Source: Nitrososphaerota archaeon (GTDB taxonomy: Archaea; Thermoproteota; Nitrososphaeria; Nitrososphaerales; Gagatemarchaeaceae). Taken from it: a stretch of 64,000 bases of DNA. The position numbers and the translations under genes are program-made. This document shows, one piece after another, positions 38,370-48,027 of the stretch. The notes under the pieces are model-generated. The model made no database searches. It saw only the letters and a list, made by a program, of their open reading frames with translations, and was not told the DNA's origin. The DNA is taken from the NCBI GenBank assembly GCA_027886905.1, contig JAPCJO010000002.1, positions 21,859 through 85,858 of the forward strand. Direction: 5' to 3'. Position 1 is the first letter of the stretch. Every line of letters begins with the position of its first letter.

Positions 38370-39473
38370 CTACTGGCCCACGCCCAGGGTGTTCCCTATC
38401 CCGGCCAGGAGGACGGCCTCGCCCTCCTTCGTCCTCTCCTGGATTATCCTCTTGACGAGGCTCACCGCCTTCTCCGCGCCGTCCGCTATCTCCTTCTTCA
38501 TCGTCGCCATCACGTCGAGGTCGCCTTCCTTGACGAGTACGGCGTAGACCGGTATGTCGTGCTTGGTGGCGACCTCCTCGATCTGGAACTTCTCGACGCC
38601 CAAGCCTCCTATGGCGGCGCCGACCCCCTCAGCGACCTGGCCCGTCTCCTCGCCCTCGAGCTTGCCCGCCGCGTCCACCATGATGATCGCCTTCAGAGGG
38701 ACGTTCATCTCCTCCACGAGGCGCCGGATTGCGACTCCCGGCTGTCCCACGTACCCCATCGGCCCCTCGGCCTTGAGCACATAGAGCGTCCGGCCCTCGA
38801 ATGCCGTCGTGCCTACGACCGTGTCCTTGGCCACCGTCTGCTTCGGAGCCCCGCTGATGAACCTAGACGCCACCAGTGGGCCTACCCCGTCGCCGATGGG
38901 CATCCCCGTCTTGACCGAGTCCATCGCCTTCGACAGCGCGTCTGCCTGCTCCATTATCTGTGGGAGGCTCATCTGAAGCTGCATGAGCGCCATGGACGAG
39001 CCTGCCTTCTTTCCGAGCAGGTAGTAGTGCCTCACCACCTTGGTTATGGTGTTCAGGCCGCTCGCCAGCTCCAGCATGTTCTGCGCCACCGAGAGGGAGA
39101 CCGCGTCTGCGTTCCCGATGATGCCCCTTATCTCTGCCCTGGCCCTTTCGTCGCTCGTCTCCGCGATATGCTCGACCTTCCCGATGATCCCGGCCGGATC
39201 CATGCCCTCCGGCATTATCGTGACATAGTCCAGGAAGCGGTCCACCCTCTCGCCGACGTCGCCCGTCGGGGAGCCCTTTTGCCCGAAGTAGTCCAAGACC
39301 TCCCTCCTCGCCTTATCCCTCATCGACTCGAGACGGCCGAGCGACTTGCCGATGCTGTTGACCGAGAGGCGCGACTGGATCCTCCCGCCGTAGAATATGA
39401 AGACGAAGATTAGGACGTAGTAGGCGGAGCTGAGGATGGTGCTCAGGCTGACGCCTCCCAGCGGGCTAGACAT
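38370..39473 (-). CDS. DUF1512 family archaeal membrane protein
   Basis: YYVLIFVFIFYGGRIQSR ... DAVSLSVAQNMLELASGLNTITKVVRHYYLLGKK ... GDGVGPLVAS. Confidence 0.72.
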   Translation of the reverse strand: MSSPLGGVSLSTILSSAYYVLIFVFIFYGGRIQSRLSVNSIGKSLGRLESMRDKARREVLDYFGQKGSPTGDVGERVDRFLDYVTIMPEGMDPAGIIGKVEHIAETSDERARAEIRGIIGNADAVSLSVAQNMLELASGLNTITKVVRHYYLLGKKAGSSMALMQLQMSLPQIMEQADALSKAMDSVKTGMPIGDGVGPLVASRFISGAPKQTVAKDTVVGTTAFEGRTLYVLKAEGPMGYVGQPGVAIRRLVEEMNVPLKAIIMVDAAGKLEGEETGQVAEGVGAAIGGLGVEKFQIEEVATKHDIPVYAVLVKEGDLDVMATMKKEIADGAEKAVSLVKRIIQERTKEGEAVLLAGIGNTLGVGQ

Positions 39474-39544
39474 CCTCTAGACCTCCCGCCGCCCGCGACC
39501 CCAAACCACAGATGTCAACCATACGATTTCGCCTGTGGCCATTG

Positions 39545-39596
39545 TATGGGACGTCCAATATAAGGATAGTGGTATTGGTCATCCCATATCCTTATA
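39545..39596. promoter_or_regulatory. Nested inverted repeats upstream of PadR gene (candidate operator)
   Basis: TATAAGGATA (39559-39568) / TATCCTTATA (39587-39596) perfect 10-bp IR; TATGGGA (39545-39551) / TCCCATA (39582-39588). Confidence 0.65.
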
Positions 39597-39631
39597 ATTG
39601 CGGAGGGGATTGTCACCGACGGCCCTCAGCG

Positions 39632-40021
39632 ATGAAGATTGTGAAGGAAGACGAAGGAGAGGAGATGTGCGACATGCGCGGGATGCTGTCGTTCACCATC
39701 CTCTGGCTGCTCTCCAGGCGGCCGATGTACGGGCAGGAGCTCGCCACGGAGATAGGGAACCGGAGGGGAGACAAGCCCAACCCCGGGACGATATACCCGG
39801 CGCTCAAGGAGCTGGCCACCCGCCGGCTCATAGTGGCGAGCCAGCAGGGGCGGAACTCCGTCTACGAGCTCACGACGGAGGGGAAGGCCACGCTGGAGAG
39901 GTCGATGGAGTACTTCGAGAAGGCCTTCGGGGACATATTCAACGAGCTGAGGCAGGTCCCGCCGGGCGCCACGAAGGTCCGGGCGAGGCGGCCTTCCGGC
40001 GGACGCCCAGCAAGGGTGTGA
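39632..40021 (+). CDS. PadR family transcriptional regulator
   Basis: MLSFTILWLLSRRPMYGQELATEIGNR...NPGTIYPALKELATRRLI. Confidence 0.93.
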   Translation: MKIVKEDEGEEMCDMRGMLSFTILWLLSRRPMYGQELATEIGNRRGDKPNPGTIYPALKELATRRLIVASQQGRNSVYELTTEGKATLERSMEYFEKAFGDIFNELRQVPPGATKVRARRPSGGRPARV

Positions 40022-40061
40022 CCTGTCCTTTGCCGCGGTCGATTTGAAGGGGGCGGGGTCG

Positions 40062-40805
40062 CTGCCAGAGAACGAGATCGAGATAGCCAACCTGACCAAG
40101 ACCTACGGCAAGGTCGTCGCGCTGAACGACGTCTCACTAGAGGTCAGCGCCGGCGAGATACTCGGCCTCCTCGGGCCCAACGGCGCTGGGAAGAGCACCC
40201 TCATGAAGATAGTCGTAGGAATCCTGCGCCCGACCACGGGCTACGTGAAGGTGGGCGGGAGCGACCTCGCGAAGGAGCCGGAGGCGGCCAAGAGGAACGT
40301 CGGCTACCTGCCGGAGAACCCGTCGCTCTACCCCGGGCTGACGGTGAGCGAGTTCCTGAGCTTCCTGGGGAAGATCAGGGACGTCCCCGACGACGCGCTG
40401 CGGGACAAGATCTCCGAGGCGCTGATGACCTTCTCGCTCGAGGAGAAGGCGGACGCCATGCTGGGCGCGCTCTCGAAGGGGATGAAGCAGAAGGTAGCCC
40501 TCATCGCCGCGACGCTGCACGACCCGAAGGTGCTGGTGCTGGACGAGCCGCTCACCGCCCTGGACCCCAAGACCCAGGTCTTCGTAAACAGCTGGATAGC
40601 TGCCCAGGGCAAGAAGGGGACGACGGTGCTCCTCTCGACCCACAACCTGGAGATCGCGCAGGACCACGCGACGAGGATAGCGATAATCGACAAGGGCAGC
40701 ATAATAGCCCTCGGGGCGCTCGACAGCCTCCGCAGGATGGCCGACGCTGGGAAGGACGCCAGGCTCGACGAGGTCTTCCTCAAGCTCACCGCCGAGACGG
40801 CGTAG
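40062..40805 (+). CDS. ABC transporter ATP-binding protein
   Basis: LLGPNGAGKSTLMK, LSKGMKQKVALIAATLHDPKVLVLDEPLTALDP. Confidence 0.95.
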   Translation: MPENEIEIANLTKTYGKVVALNDVSLEVSAGEILGLLGPNGAGKSTLMKIVVGILRPTTGYVKVGGSDLAKEPEAAKRNVGYLPENPSLYPGLTVSEFLSFLGKIRDVPDDALRDKISEALMTFSLEEKADAMLGALSKGMKQKVALIAATLHDPKVLVLDEPLTALDPKTQVFVNSWIAAQGKKGTTVLLSTHNLEIAQDHATRIAIIDKGSIIALGALDSLRRMADAGKDARLDEVFLKLTAETA

Positions 40806-40835
40806 CCAGCGCACGCCATGGAGAACTGACCTCCC

Positions 40836-42434
40836 TTGAATGGCTGGAGCACCGTCGCGACCCTAGTCAGGTACTGGATGAAGGGGCGCTTCACCCGGGC
40901 AATAGCGGTATGGATGATCGTGGGCGAGTCCTTCGGTGTGGTCTTCGTCCTCTTCGTGGGAGGGACGTTCCTCTCCTTCTCCTCGAGGTTCAGCCTCGGC
41001 AGCGGCGTATCGGACGCCAGCCTGAGCCTGATCTTCGCGTTCTTCCTCGTGGGCCTCATCCAGAGCGGGTTCAACGGGAGCGGCCTCCCGGTCTCCTCCG
41101 CTGACGTCGACTACGTCTTCACGTCTCCGGTGAGGCCGCGCGAGGTCTTCGCCGCGAAGGTGCTGATGAACTCCGTGACGACGGTGCTGCTGTCGTTCCC
41201 GCCCATCTTCGTCTTGTACTTCAGGTTCGCCGAGTCCTACGGGACGCCCGACGCCGCGGCCGTCCTCGCGGGGTTGGTGACCCTCGCCTTCTTCGTGATG
41301 GGGCTGTTCCTCAGCGCCGACATCACCCTCTCGCTCAACTCGAAGTTCGGGCCCAGGGTCAGGCTCCTCAGGAACGCCCTGATGGCCGCTGTGATCGTGG
41401 TCAGCCTCGTCCCGATCGCGCTGCTGATCCCGGGCGCCCCTCCCATCCTGGGAGAGGTGGTCGACGTCCTGCCGAACGGGCTGGCGGCCAAGGTGAGCTT
41501 CGACCTCCTGAGCGGCGCGAAGTGGACGGCCGAGGCGGGGCTCAGCCTCGTGGCGCTCGGCGCCTGGTTCGTGGGCCTCCTCGCCCTCGGCGTGAGGATG
41601 TCGCGGGCGCAGTTCTACGAGGTGCTGAGGCTGGAGGACGCCGACTCGGCCGCGGACGAGACGAAGCGCGGCTCGTCGAGGCTCGAGACGAACGGGAGGT
41701 CGGTCTGGGCGGTCGTGAGGGCGAAGGAGAGGGTGATGATGAGCAGGACCAAGGAGACGCGGAGCATGCTGATCAACACGCTCTTCCTCGCGGGCTTCAT
41801 GGTGATCTACTCGCTCTCGGGGACCTTCCAGTCATCCCCGACCTCGTTCTTGTTCATCCTCTTCATCATCGGCTCCTTCGGGTCGGGGACGGCCGCGAGG
41901 TGGCTAGAGAAGGAGAGGCTCTGGATAATCAAGACGTCCTCGCTCGACCTGACGCGCTACGTCCGGGAGGCCTACAGGGCGAGGGTCACGCCGCTGCTGC
42001 TCCTGCTGTCGCCGGTCGCGGCGGCAGTCGGCGCCCCGCTCATCCTGGGCGACCTGAAGCACCCTGCCTCGCTCCTCCCCGTGGCCCTCTCTCTCCCGGG
42101 GGCGCTTGAGGTGGCGGCCGTCATGATGGCAGGAGGGATGTACTTCGCAGCGAGGTACGGGCAGAGCACTTCGGACGACCTGCTCCTCGCGCAAGGGCAG
42201 GACCTGACCGACGTGAAGAGGTTCCTTTACCAGACGCTCATCAACCTGCTCCTCGTCTCCCCGATCATGGTGCTCGTGCTGGCCGCCGGACCGGCCGCGT
42301 CGGCCGTGGGCTCGTCGGCTCTGGTGCCCCTTTCCGTCGCCTTCCTCGGCGTCGCGCTCGCCTACACCGTCCTCGCCCTGAACTACCTCTTGTCGGCAGC
42401 CGGAAGGTCGCTGCGCACTAGGGAGGATCTGTGA
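40836..42434 (+). CDS. ABC transporter permease
   Basis: Polytopic protein directly downstream of the ATPase. Confidence 0.85.
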   Translation: MNGWSTVATLVRYWMKGRFTRAIAVWMIVGESFGVVFVLFVGGTFLSFSSRFSLGSGVSDASLSLIFAFFLVGLIQSGFNGSGLPVSSADVDYVFTSPVRPREVFAAKVLMNSVTTVLLSFPPIFVLYFRFAESYGTPDAAAVLAGLVTLAFFVMGLFLSADITLSLNSKFGPRVRLLRNALMAAVIVVSLVPIALLIPGAPPILGEVVDVLPNGLAAKVSFDLLSGAKWTAEAGLSLVALGAWFVGLLALGVRMSRAQFYEVLRLEDADSAADETKRGSSRLETNGRSVWAVVRAKERVMMSRTKETRSMLINTLFLAGFMVIYSLSGTFQSSPTSFLFILFIIGSFGSGTAARWLEKERLWIIKTSSLDLTRYVREAYRARVTPLLLLLSPVAAAVGAPLILGDLKHPASLLPVALSLPGALEVAAVMMAGGMYFAARYGQSTSDDLLLAQGQDLTDVKRFLYQTLINLLLVSPIMVLVLAAGPAASAVGSSALVPLSVAFLGVALAYTVLALNYLLSAAGRSLRTREDL

Positions 42435-42491
42435 GGCTCGGCGGTCGAATAGGTTTATAGCGAGTGGGCGAAATCGAGGTCACGTAGCGCG

Positions 42492-42830
42492 ATGCAGACG
42501 GAGGTAGCGAAGCTGGATGAGGTGCCGGTCGGGACGATGAAGCGAGTGAGGGCGTTCGACCGGGACATCCTTCTCTATAACGTGGCAGGGACCGTATACG
42601 CGACCCAGAACAACTGCGGGCACATGAGGGCCAGCCTGGCCAGAGGCACTCTTGATGGGAACGTCGTCACGTGTGCGCTTCACGGCGCAAAGTTCGACGT
42701 CACCAGCGGCAAGAACGTCGGCGGGATTCGGCCTGGCTTGCCGCCCGTCGTCGCCGAAATAGACGTCCAGCCCCTGAAGACGTATCCGGTCGAGGTTAGG
42801 GAAGGCTCAGTCTACCTAGAGGACGGGTGA
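42492..42830 (+). CDS. Rieske [2Fe-2S] ferredoxin-like protein
   Basis: CGHMRASLARGTL...CALHGAKFDV (C-x-H / C-x2-H). Confidence 0.9.
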   Translation: MQTEVAKLDEVPVGTMKRVRAFDRDILLYNVAGTVYATQNNCGHMRASLARGTLDGNVVTCALHGAKFDVTSGKNVGGIRPGLPPVVAEIDVQPLKTYPVEVREGSVYLEDG

Positions 42831-43156
42831 GAAGGACTCGGTCGAGCTCTTTCTCGTCTGGTATTTCGTCCTCGGGTTCCTGCTCGGCAACGGGGTCCCC
42901 CACTTCACATTCGGCGCCGCCGGGAAGGTCTTCAGGAGCCCATTCGGGCAGAGGTCATCCCCCCGGACCAATGTCCTCTGGGGCCTCTCGAACTTCGTCG
43001 GGGCGACGATAATCGTGGCGGGCCTGATCGCACTCAACCTCTACAGCAGCTATTCCCTCGTCGCGCTGATGCTTGGGTTCTGGCTGATGATGCTGATGTT
43101 CGGGACGGGAATCAAGAGATTCCTCAACGAGGATCCGAAGCCCGCCTCCGTCTGAC
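42827..43156 (+). CDS. Three-TM small membrane protein; start apparently disrupted by a frameshift
   Basis: GTG (42827) overlaps the Rieske TGA but in another frame; frame 42829 encodes EKDSVELFLVWYFVLGFLLGNGVPHFTFGAAGKVFRSPFGQRSSPRTNVLWGLSNFVGATIIVAGLIALNLYSSYSLVALMLGFWLMMLMFGTGIKRFLNEDPKPASV*. Confidence 0.6.
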
Positions 43157-45318
43157 TAGCCCAGACCGGGCCGCTGGCGGCCTGAATCCGGGGTCGCCTT
43201 GCGCCTCGTCTCCTTGATCGCCTCTTCAAAGTCGCGCATCGTGATGGTGAGGTCTCCCGCCCCGGCCTCCGCGTCCTTGCCGTGAGCCTTGACGTACTGC
43301 TTGATGGCCCCGATTGCGGCCGCGTTCGCTGCGGCGGCGAGCTCGGCCCCGGTGTATCCCTCGGTGAGCTCGGCGAGCTTGGTGACGTCCACGTCCTTGG
43401 CGAGGGGCTTCTTCTTGGTGTGTATCTTGAGTATCTCTATCCTGCCCTCCTTGTCGGGAGGAGGGATTCGCAGGAGCTTGTCGAACCGGCCGGGCCTCAG
43501 CAGCGCCTCGTCGATGATGTCCGGCCTGTTCGTCGCGCCGAGCACGACCACCCCCTTGAGCTCCTCGAGCCCGTCCATCTCGGTCAGGAGCTGGCTGACG
43601 ACGCGCTCGGTCACCTGGCTGTCGGTCTCGCCCGACTTCCTCCTCGGCGCTATCGCGTCGACCTCGTCGAAGAAGATCACGCATGGGGCAGCGGCGCGGG
43701 CCTTCCTGAAGACCTCCCTCACGCCCTTCTCCGACTCGCCGACCCACTTCGAGATGAGCTCGGGCCCCTTGATGCTGATGAAGTTCGCCTCGCTCTCGTT
43801 GGCCACGGCCTTGGCTATCAGGGTCTTCCCCGTCCCGGGCGGGCCGTAGAGCAGTATGCCCTTCGGGGGCTTGACGTCCCCCTTCGCGAAGAGCTTGCCG
43901 TACTTGAGGGGCCACTCGACCGCCTCGGTCAGCTCCTGCTTCACCGAGGTTAGGCCGCCGATATCCTCCCACTTCACGTTCGGGACCTGCACGAGGACCT
44001 CCCTCATCGCGGAGGGCTGGACGTCCCGGAGCGCGTCCTGGAAGTCCTGCATCTTCACCTTGATCTTGTTGAGCGTCTTCGCGGGGACCTTGGTCTCGTC
44101 CATGCTTATCTCGGGGATGACCCTCCTCACGGCGAGTATGGCGGCCTCCCTCGCGAGCGCCTGCAGGTCAGCGCCCACGAAGCCGTGGGTGACCCGCGCC
44201 ATCTCATCGAGCTTTACGTCAGGCTCCATCGGCATCCCCCTCGTGTGGATCTGCAGGATCTCCAGGCGGCTCTTCTCGTCGGGTATCCCGATCTCTATCT
44301 CCCTGTCGAACCTTCCTGGGCGCCTCAGCGCGGGGTCGAGGGCGTCTGGCCGGTTGGTCGCGGCAATCACGACGACCTTGCCGCGCGACTCGAGGCCGTC
44401 CATGAGGGTGAGGAGCTGCGAGACTATCCTCTTCTCCAGCTCACCGGAGACCTCCTCCCTCTTCGGGGCGATCGAGTCTATCTCGTCGATGAAGATTATG
44501 CTCGGGGCGTTCTCCTTCGCCTCCTTGAAGATCCCCCTGAGCCTCTCCTCGCTCTCCCCGTAGTACTTGCCCATTATCTCGGGGCCTGCGATGGAGTAGA
44601 AGTTCGAGTTGGTCTCGTTCGCGACCGCCTTTGCGAGGAGGGTCTTCCCGGTGCCTGGCGGGCCGTAGAGCAGGACGCCCTTGGGCGCTTCTATCCCCAC
44701 GCGCTCGAAGATCTCAGGGTGCCTCAGGGGGAGCTCGATCATCTCGCGGATCTTCTGGATCTCCTTCGTCAGCCCCCCAAGGTCCTCGTATGTGATGCGC
44801 GGGACACCCGTGTTGAGGGGCTTGTGCATGGTCCCGAGCCTGAACCTCGTCTCGAGGGTGACGACCACCGCCCCGGCGGGCGAGGTCGAGTCGACGACGA
44901 AGTCGATCTTCTTCCCCATTATGCTGAACGGGAGGGAGTCCCCCTTGGTCATCACCCGGTTCTCCAGGATTTCGGGGAACGCCTCTTCAAGCCCTTCGAC
45001 GCTGAGCTGCTCGGTTGGGGCGAGGACGACCTCCTGCGCCTCCTTCGCCTCGGCGGGCGCGACAGAAACCGTGTCGTCGATGCCTACGCCGAGGTTGTTC
45101 CTCGTATAGCCGTCGATGCGGATCAGTCCTCTGCCATAGTCCTCGGGGTAGCCGGTCCACACGACCGCGTGGCTCTTCTTCCCCTTGCCCGTAATCTCGA
45201 TGACGTCCCCCGCGGACAGACCGAGGCTATCCATCACCTTGGGGTCTATCGCAGCTAGTCCGCGCCCGACCAACATCGAGCTGGTCTCGGCCACGCGGAG
45301 CCTTGGATCCCTTTGCAT
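43156..45318 (-). CDS. CDC48/VCP-type AAA+ ATPase (two AAA domains)
   Basis: GPPGTGKTLLAKAVANE, GPPGTGKTLIAKAVANE, FIDEIDSIAPKR, FFDEVDAIAPRR; N-terminal double-psi barrel-like region. Confidence 0.97.
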   Translation of the reverse strand: MQRDPRLRVAETSSMLVGRGLAAIDPKVMDSLGLSAGDVIEITGKGKKSHAVVWTGYPEDYGRGLIRIDGYTRNNLGVGIDDTVSVAPAEAKEAQEVVLAPTEQLSVEGLEEAFPEILENRVMTKGDSLPFSIMGKKIDFVVDSTSPAGAVVVTLETRFRLGTMHKPLNTGVPRITYEDLGGLTKEIQKIREMIELPLRHPEIFERVGIEAPKGVLLYGPPGTGKTLLAKAVANETNSNFYSIAGPEIMGKYYGESEERLRGIFKEAKENAPSIIFIDEIDSIAPKREEVSGELEKRIVSQLLTLMDGLESRGKVVVIAATNRPDALDPALRRPGRFDREIEIGIPDEKSRLEILQIHTRGMPMEPDVKLDEMARVTHGFVGADLQALAREAAILAVRRVIPEISMDETKVPAKTLNKIKVKMQDFQDALRDVQPSAMREVLVQVPNVKWEDIGGLTSVKQELTEAVEWPLKYGKLFAKGDVKPPKGILLYGPPGTGKTLIAKAVANESEANFISIKGPELISKWVGESEKGVREVFRKARAAAPCVIFFDEVDAIAPRRKSGETDSQVTERVVSQLLTEMDGLEELKGVVVLGATNRPDIIDEALLRPGRFDKLLRIPPPDKEGRIEILKIHTKKKPLAKDVDVTKLAELTEGYTGAELAAAANAAAIGAIKQYVKAHGKDAEAGAGDLTITMRDFEEAIKETRRKATPDSGRQRPGLG

Positions 45319-45381
45319 GCGTGTCCGGAGGTGATTTGGAAAGATAAAAACAGTGCGAGCGTGGTCTCGGGACTGGTCGAG

Positions 45382-46014
45382 ATGAAGAAAGGACTGCTCG
45401 CGTTCGTGGTCCAGAAGCACAAGGCGACGTCCCTCCACTACGACTTTCGGCTCGAGGTAGGAGGGGTGATGCCCTCCTGGTCGGTCCCGAAGGGGCCGAC
45501 GCTCGACAGCGGCTTCAGGCGCCTCGCGATGCCGACGTCAGACCACCTGATGGAGTACCGGCACTTCGAGGGCGTGCTCAAGGGGGAGTATGGGGCGGGC
45601 CCGGTCATGATATGGGACGAGGGGACCTACGACCCCGAGGTGGAGGTGAGCAAGGGGGTGCGAAGGGAGGTGGTGGAGAAGAAGGAGGCCGAGCGGGTCG
45701 CCAAGGAGAGCCTCGAGGAAGGGAACCTGAAGTTCAGGCTCTACGGCAAGAAGCTGAAGGGCTCGTTCGCGCTCGTCCGGACGGCCGGCTGGGGCGGGAA
45801 GGAGTCGTGGTTGCTGATCAAGCATCGCGATGAGTACTCCCAGCCTGGGTACGACGCGAACGACTACGACTACTCCGCGGTCAGCAAGAAGACCCTCGCC
45901 CAGATCGCCGGCCAGGAAGAGCTGGTCGGCCCGTCAAGCGGGCTTGAAGCGGAAGAGAAGGAGGGAGTTGCTGATAACCGTCGCCGAACTCACGGCCATC
46001 GCACCGGCGGCTAG
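45382..46014 (+). CDS. Stand-alone LigD-type 3'-phosphoesterase domain protein
   Basis: FVVQKHKATSLHYDFRLEVGGVMPSWSVPKGPTLD...RHFEGVLKGEYGAGPVMIWDEGTY...WLLIKHRDE. Confidence 0.92.
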   Translation: MKKGLLAFVVQKHKATSLHYDFRLEVGGVMPSWSVPKGPTLDSGFRRLAMPTSDHLMEYRHFEGVLKGEYGAGPVMIWDEGTYDPEVEVSKGVRREVVEKKEAERVAKESLEEGNLKFRLYGKKLKGSFALVRTAGWGGKESWLLIKHRDEYSQPGYDANDYDYSAVSKKTLAQIAGQEELVGPSSGLEAEEKEGVADNRRRTHGHRTGG

Positions 46015-48027
46015 GAAAGGCAGGACTTCGTAGACCTGGGCGCCGAGGAAGGGCACCAGCGCCCCGGCTGCTACCGGGATCAAGACCACGTTGTATGCGA
46101 ACGCCCAGAACAGGTTCTGCCTTATCTTTGAGAGAGTCCTCCGGCTGAGCTTGATCGCAGTCGGGACGTTCTGAAGGTCGTCTTTGATCAGCACTATCCC
46201 GCCCGCCTCCTTCGCAATGTCCGTCCCGCTCCCGATGGCTATGCCGACGTCCGCGGCGGCCAGCGCGGGCGCGTCGTTGATGCCGTCACCCACCATCGCG
46301 ACGACCCTCCCCTCCTTCTGCATGGACGCTATCGCTTCCTCCTTCTGCTGTGGGAGGACCTCGGCGACGAACTTTTCGATGCCCAGCCCGTGGGCTATCG
46401 CCGCGGCCGTCCGCGAGTTGTCTCCCGTGAGCATCACGACCTCAATCCCCATCGCTTTGAGCGCGTCCACAGCCGGCTTCGCGGAGGGCTTCACCGTGTC
46501 GGCTACAGCCAAGACTCCGGCGGCCTTACCGTCGACGACCACGACCATCCCCGTCTTTCCCTCGTCCTCGAGCTCGGCGAGACGCGCCTCCACCCCCGAC
46601 AGGTCGGCTCCGCCCTCCGCGACCAAGCGCCTGTTCCCCAGAAGCACCACCCTCCCGTCGACGGCGGCCTTCACGCCCTCCCCAGGGATGGCCTGAAAGT
46701 CGCGCGGCTCGGAGAGGGAGACGGAGCGGCGCCTCGCCTCGTTGACGACCGCCTGACCCAGAGGGTGTTCCGAGCCCTTCTCCACGGAAGCTGCCAGGTG
46801 CAGGAGCTCCTCCTGACCGAGCCCACCCAAGGGCACGACGTCTGTGAGGGACGGCCTCCCTCTAGTGAGGGTGCCCGTCTTGTCGAAGACCACCGTGTCC
46901 ACCTTCCCCGCCCGTTCGAGGTACTCCCCGCCCTTGATCAGGACGCCGCACTGAGCCCCCCTGCTCGTCCCCACGAGGAGCGCCGCGGGGGTGGCCACCC
47001 CCAGAGCGCAGGGGCAGGCTATCACGACGACCGAGACGAAGGCGAGCACGGAGAAGTCGAGCCCGATGTGGCCGATGTAGAACCAGGACAGGCCTGCCAC
47101 CGCCGCGGCGGCGATGACGACCGGGACGAAGTAGGACGCGATCCTGTCCGCGAGGCGCTGGATCGGCGCCCTTCCCGCCTGCGCCTCCTCGACCAGCTTG
47201 ACTATCTGGAAGAGGGCCGTGTCCTGCCCCACCTTGTCGGCCCTCAGCTTCAGGAGGCCCGACTTGTTGATGGTCGCCCCTATCACCTCGTCGCCGGGCC
47301 CCTTTTCCACCGGAATGCTCTCGCCCGTTATCATGGACTCGTCTACGGCGGACGCGCCCTCGACCACCACCGCGTCGACGGGTATCCTCTCACCCGGCTT
47401 GACGAGGAGCGCGTCCCCGACGCCGACCTGCTCCACCGGAACCTCTGCCTCCGAGCCGTCAGGGGCGAGGCGGCGAGCCATCGTGGGTTGGAGGTCCACC
47501 AGCTTCCTCACCGCGGCCGAGGCCCTGCTCTTCGTCGCGTGCTCAAGAAAGCGGCCCGCCAGCACCAGGGTGATTATCACGGCCGCGGTGTCGAAGTAGA
47601 CCCCGGACGACGGCAAGGCGCCGGGGGCGAGGGTGACCGCCGAGGAGTAGCCCCACGCGGCAGACGTCCCGAGCGCGATGAGGGCGTCCATGTTCCCCAT
47701 CCTGCTCCTGATGCCGTCGTACGTCCCCCGGTAGAACCTCCACCCGATGACGAACTGGATGGGAGTTTCGAGCGCGAAGAGCAGGTAGTTGGAGGTCCGC
47801 GCGGGGAGTGTCCCCGAGTAGGTGATGAGGAGGATCGGCACGGCCAGGAGCGCGGCGGCCGCGAGCTCCACCTTGAGCTTCCTGAGCTCCTTCTCGGGCG
47901 CGAGGAACTCGCGCATGCAACTCTCGCTGCAGAAGTAGTAGTTGACTCCCCGAACCTGGGCCTTCAGCTCTGCTGTGGACTCGTCGACATACATTCCGCA
48001 CACTGGATCGGACCCTATGTCTCTCAC
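45934..48027 (-). CDS. copA: Cu+-type P1B ATPase with N-terminal YHS domain
   Basis: SDPVCGMYVDES...YYFCSESCMREF (YHS); ACPCALGVATPAALLVGTSRGAQ; FDKTGTLTRG; MVGDGINDAPALAAADVGIAIGSGTD; GTG start at 48027. Confidence 0.94.
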   Translation of the reverse strand: MRDIGSDPVCGMYVDESTAELKAQVRGVNYYFCSESCMREFLAPEKELRKLKVELAAAALLAVPILLITYSGTLPARTSNYLLFALETPIQFVIGWRFYRGTYDGIRSRMGNMDALIALGTSAAWGYSSAVTLAPGALPSSGVYFDTAAVIITLVLAGRFLEHATKSRASAAVRKLVDLQPTMARRLAPDGSEAEVPVEQVGVGDALLVKPGERIPVDAVVVEGASAVDESMITGESIPVEKGPGDEVIGATINKSGLLKLRADKVGQDTALFQIVKLVEEAQAGRAPIQRLADRIASYFVPVVIAAAAVAGLSWFYIGHIGLDFSVLAFVSVVVIACPCALGVATPAALLVGTSRGAQCGVLIKGGEYLERAGKVDTVVFDKTGTLTRGRPSLTDVVPLGGLGQEELLHLAASVEKGSEHPLGQAVVNEARRRSVSLSEPRDFQAIPGEGVKAAVDGRVVLLGNRRLVAEGGADLSGVEARLAELEDEGKTGMVVVVDGKAAGVLAVADTVKPSAKPAVDALKAMGIEVVMLTGDNSRTAAAIAHGLGIEKFVAEVLPQQKEEAIASMQKEGRVVAMVGDGINDAPALAAADVGIAIGSGTDIAKEAGGIVLIKDDLQNVPTAIKLSRRTLSKIRQNLFWAFAYNVVLIPVAAGALVPFLGAQVYEVLPFLAAGAMAVSSATVISNSLLLFRFKPA

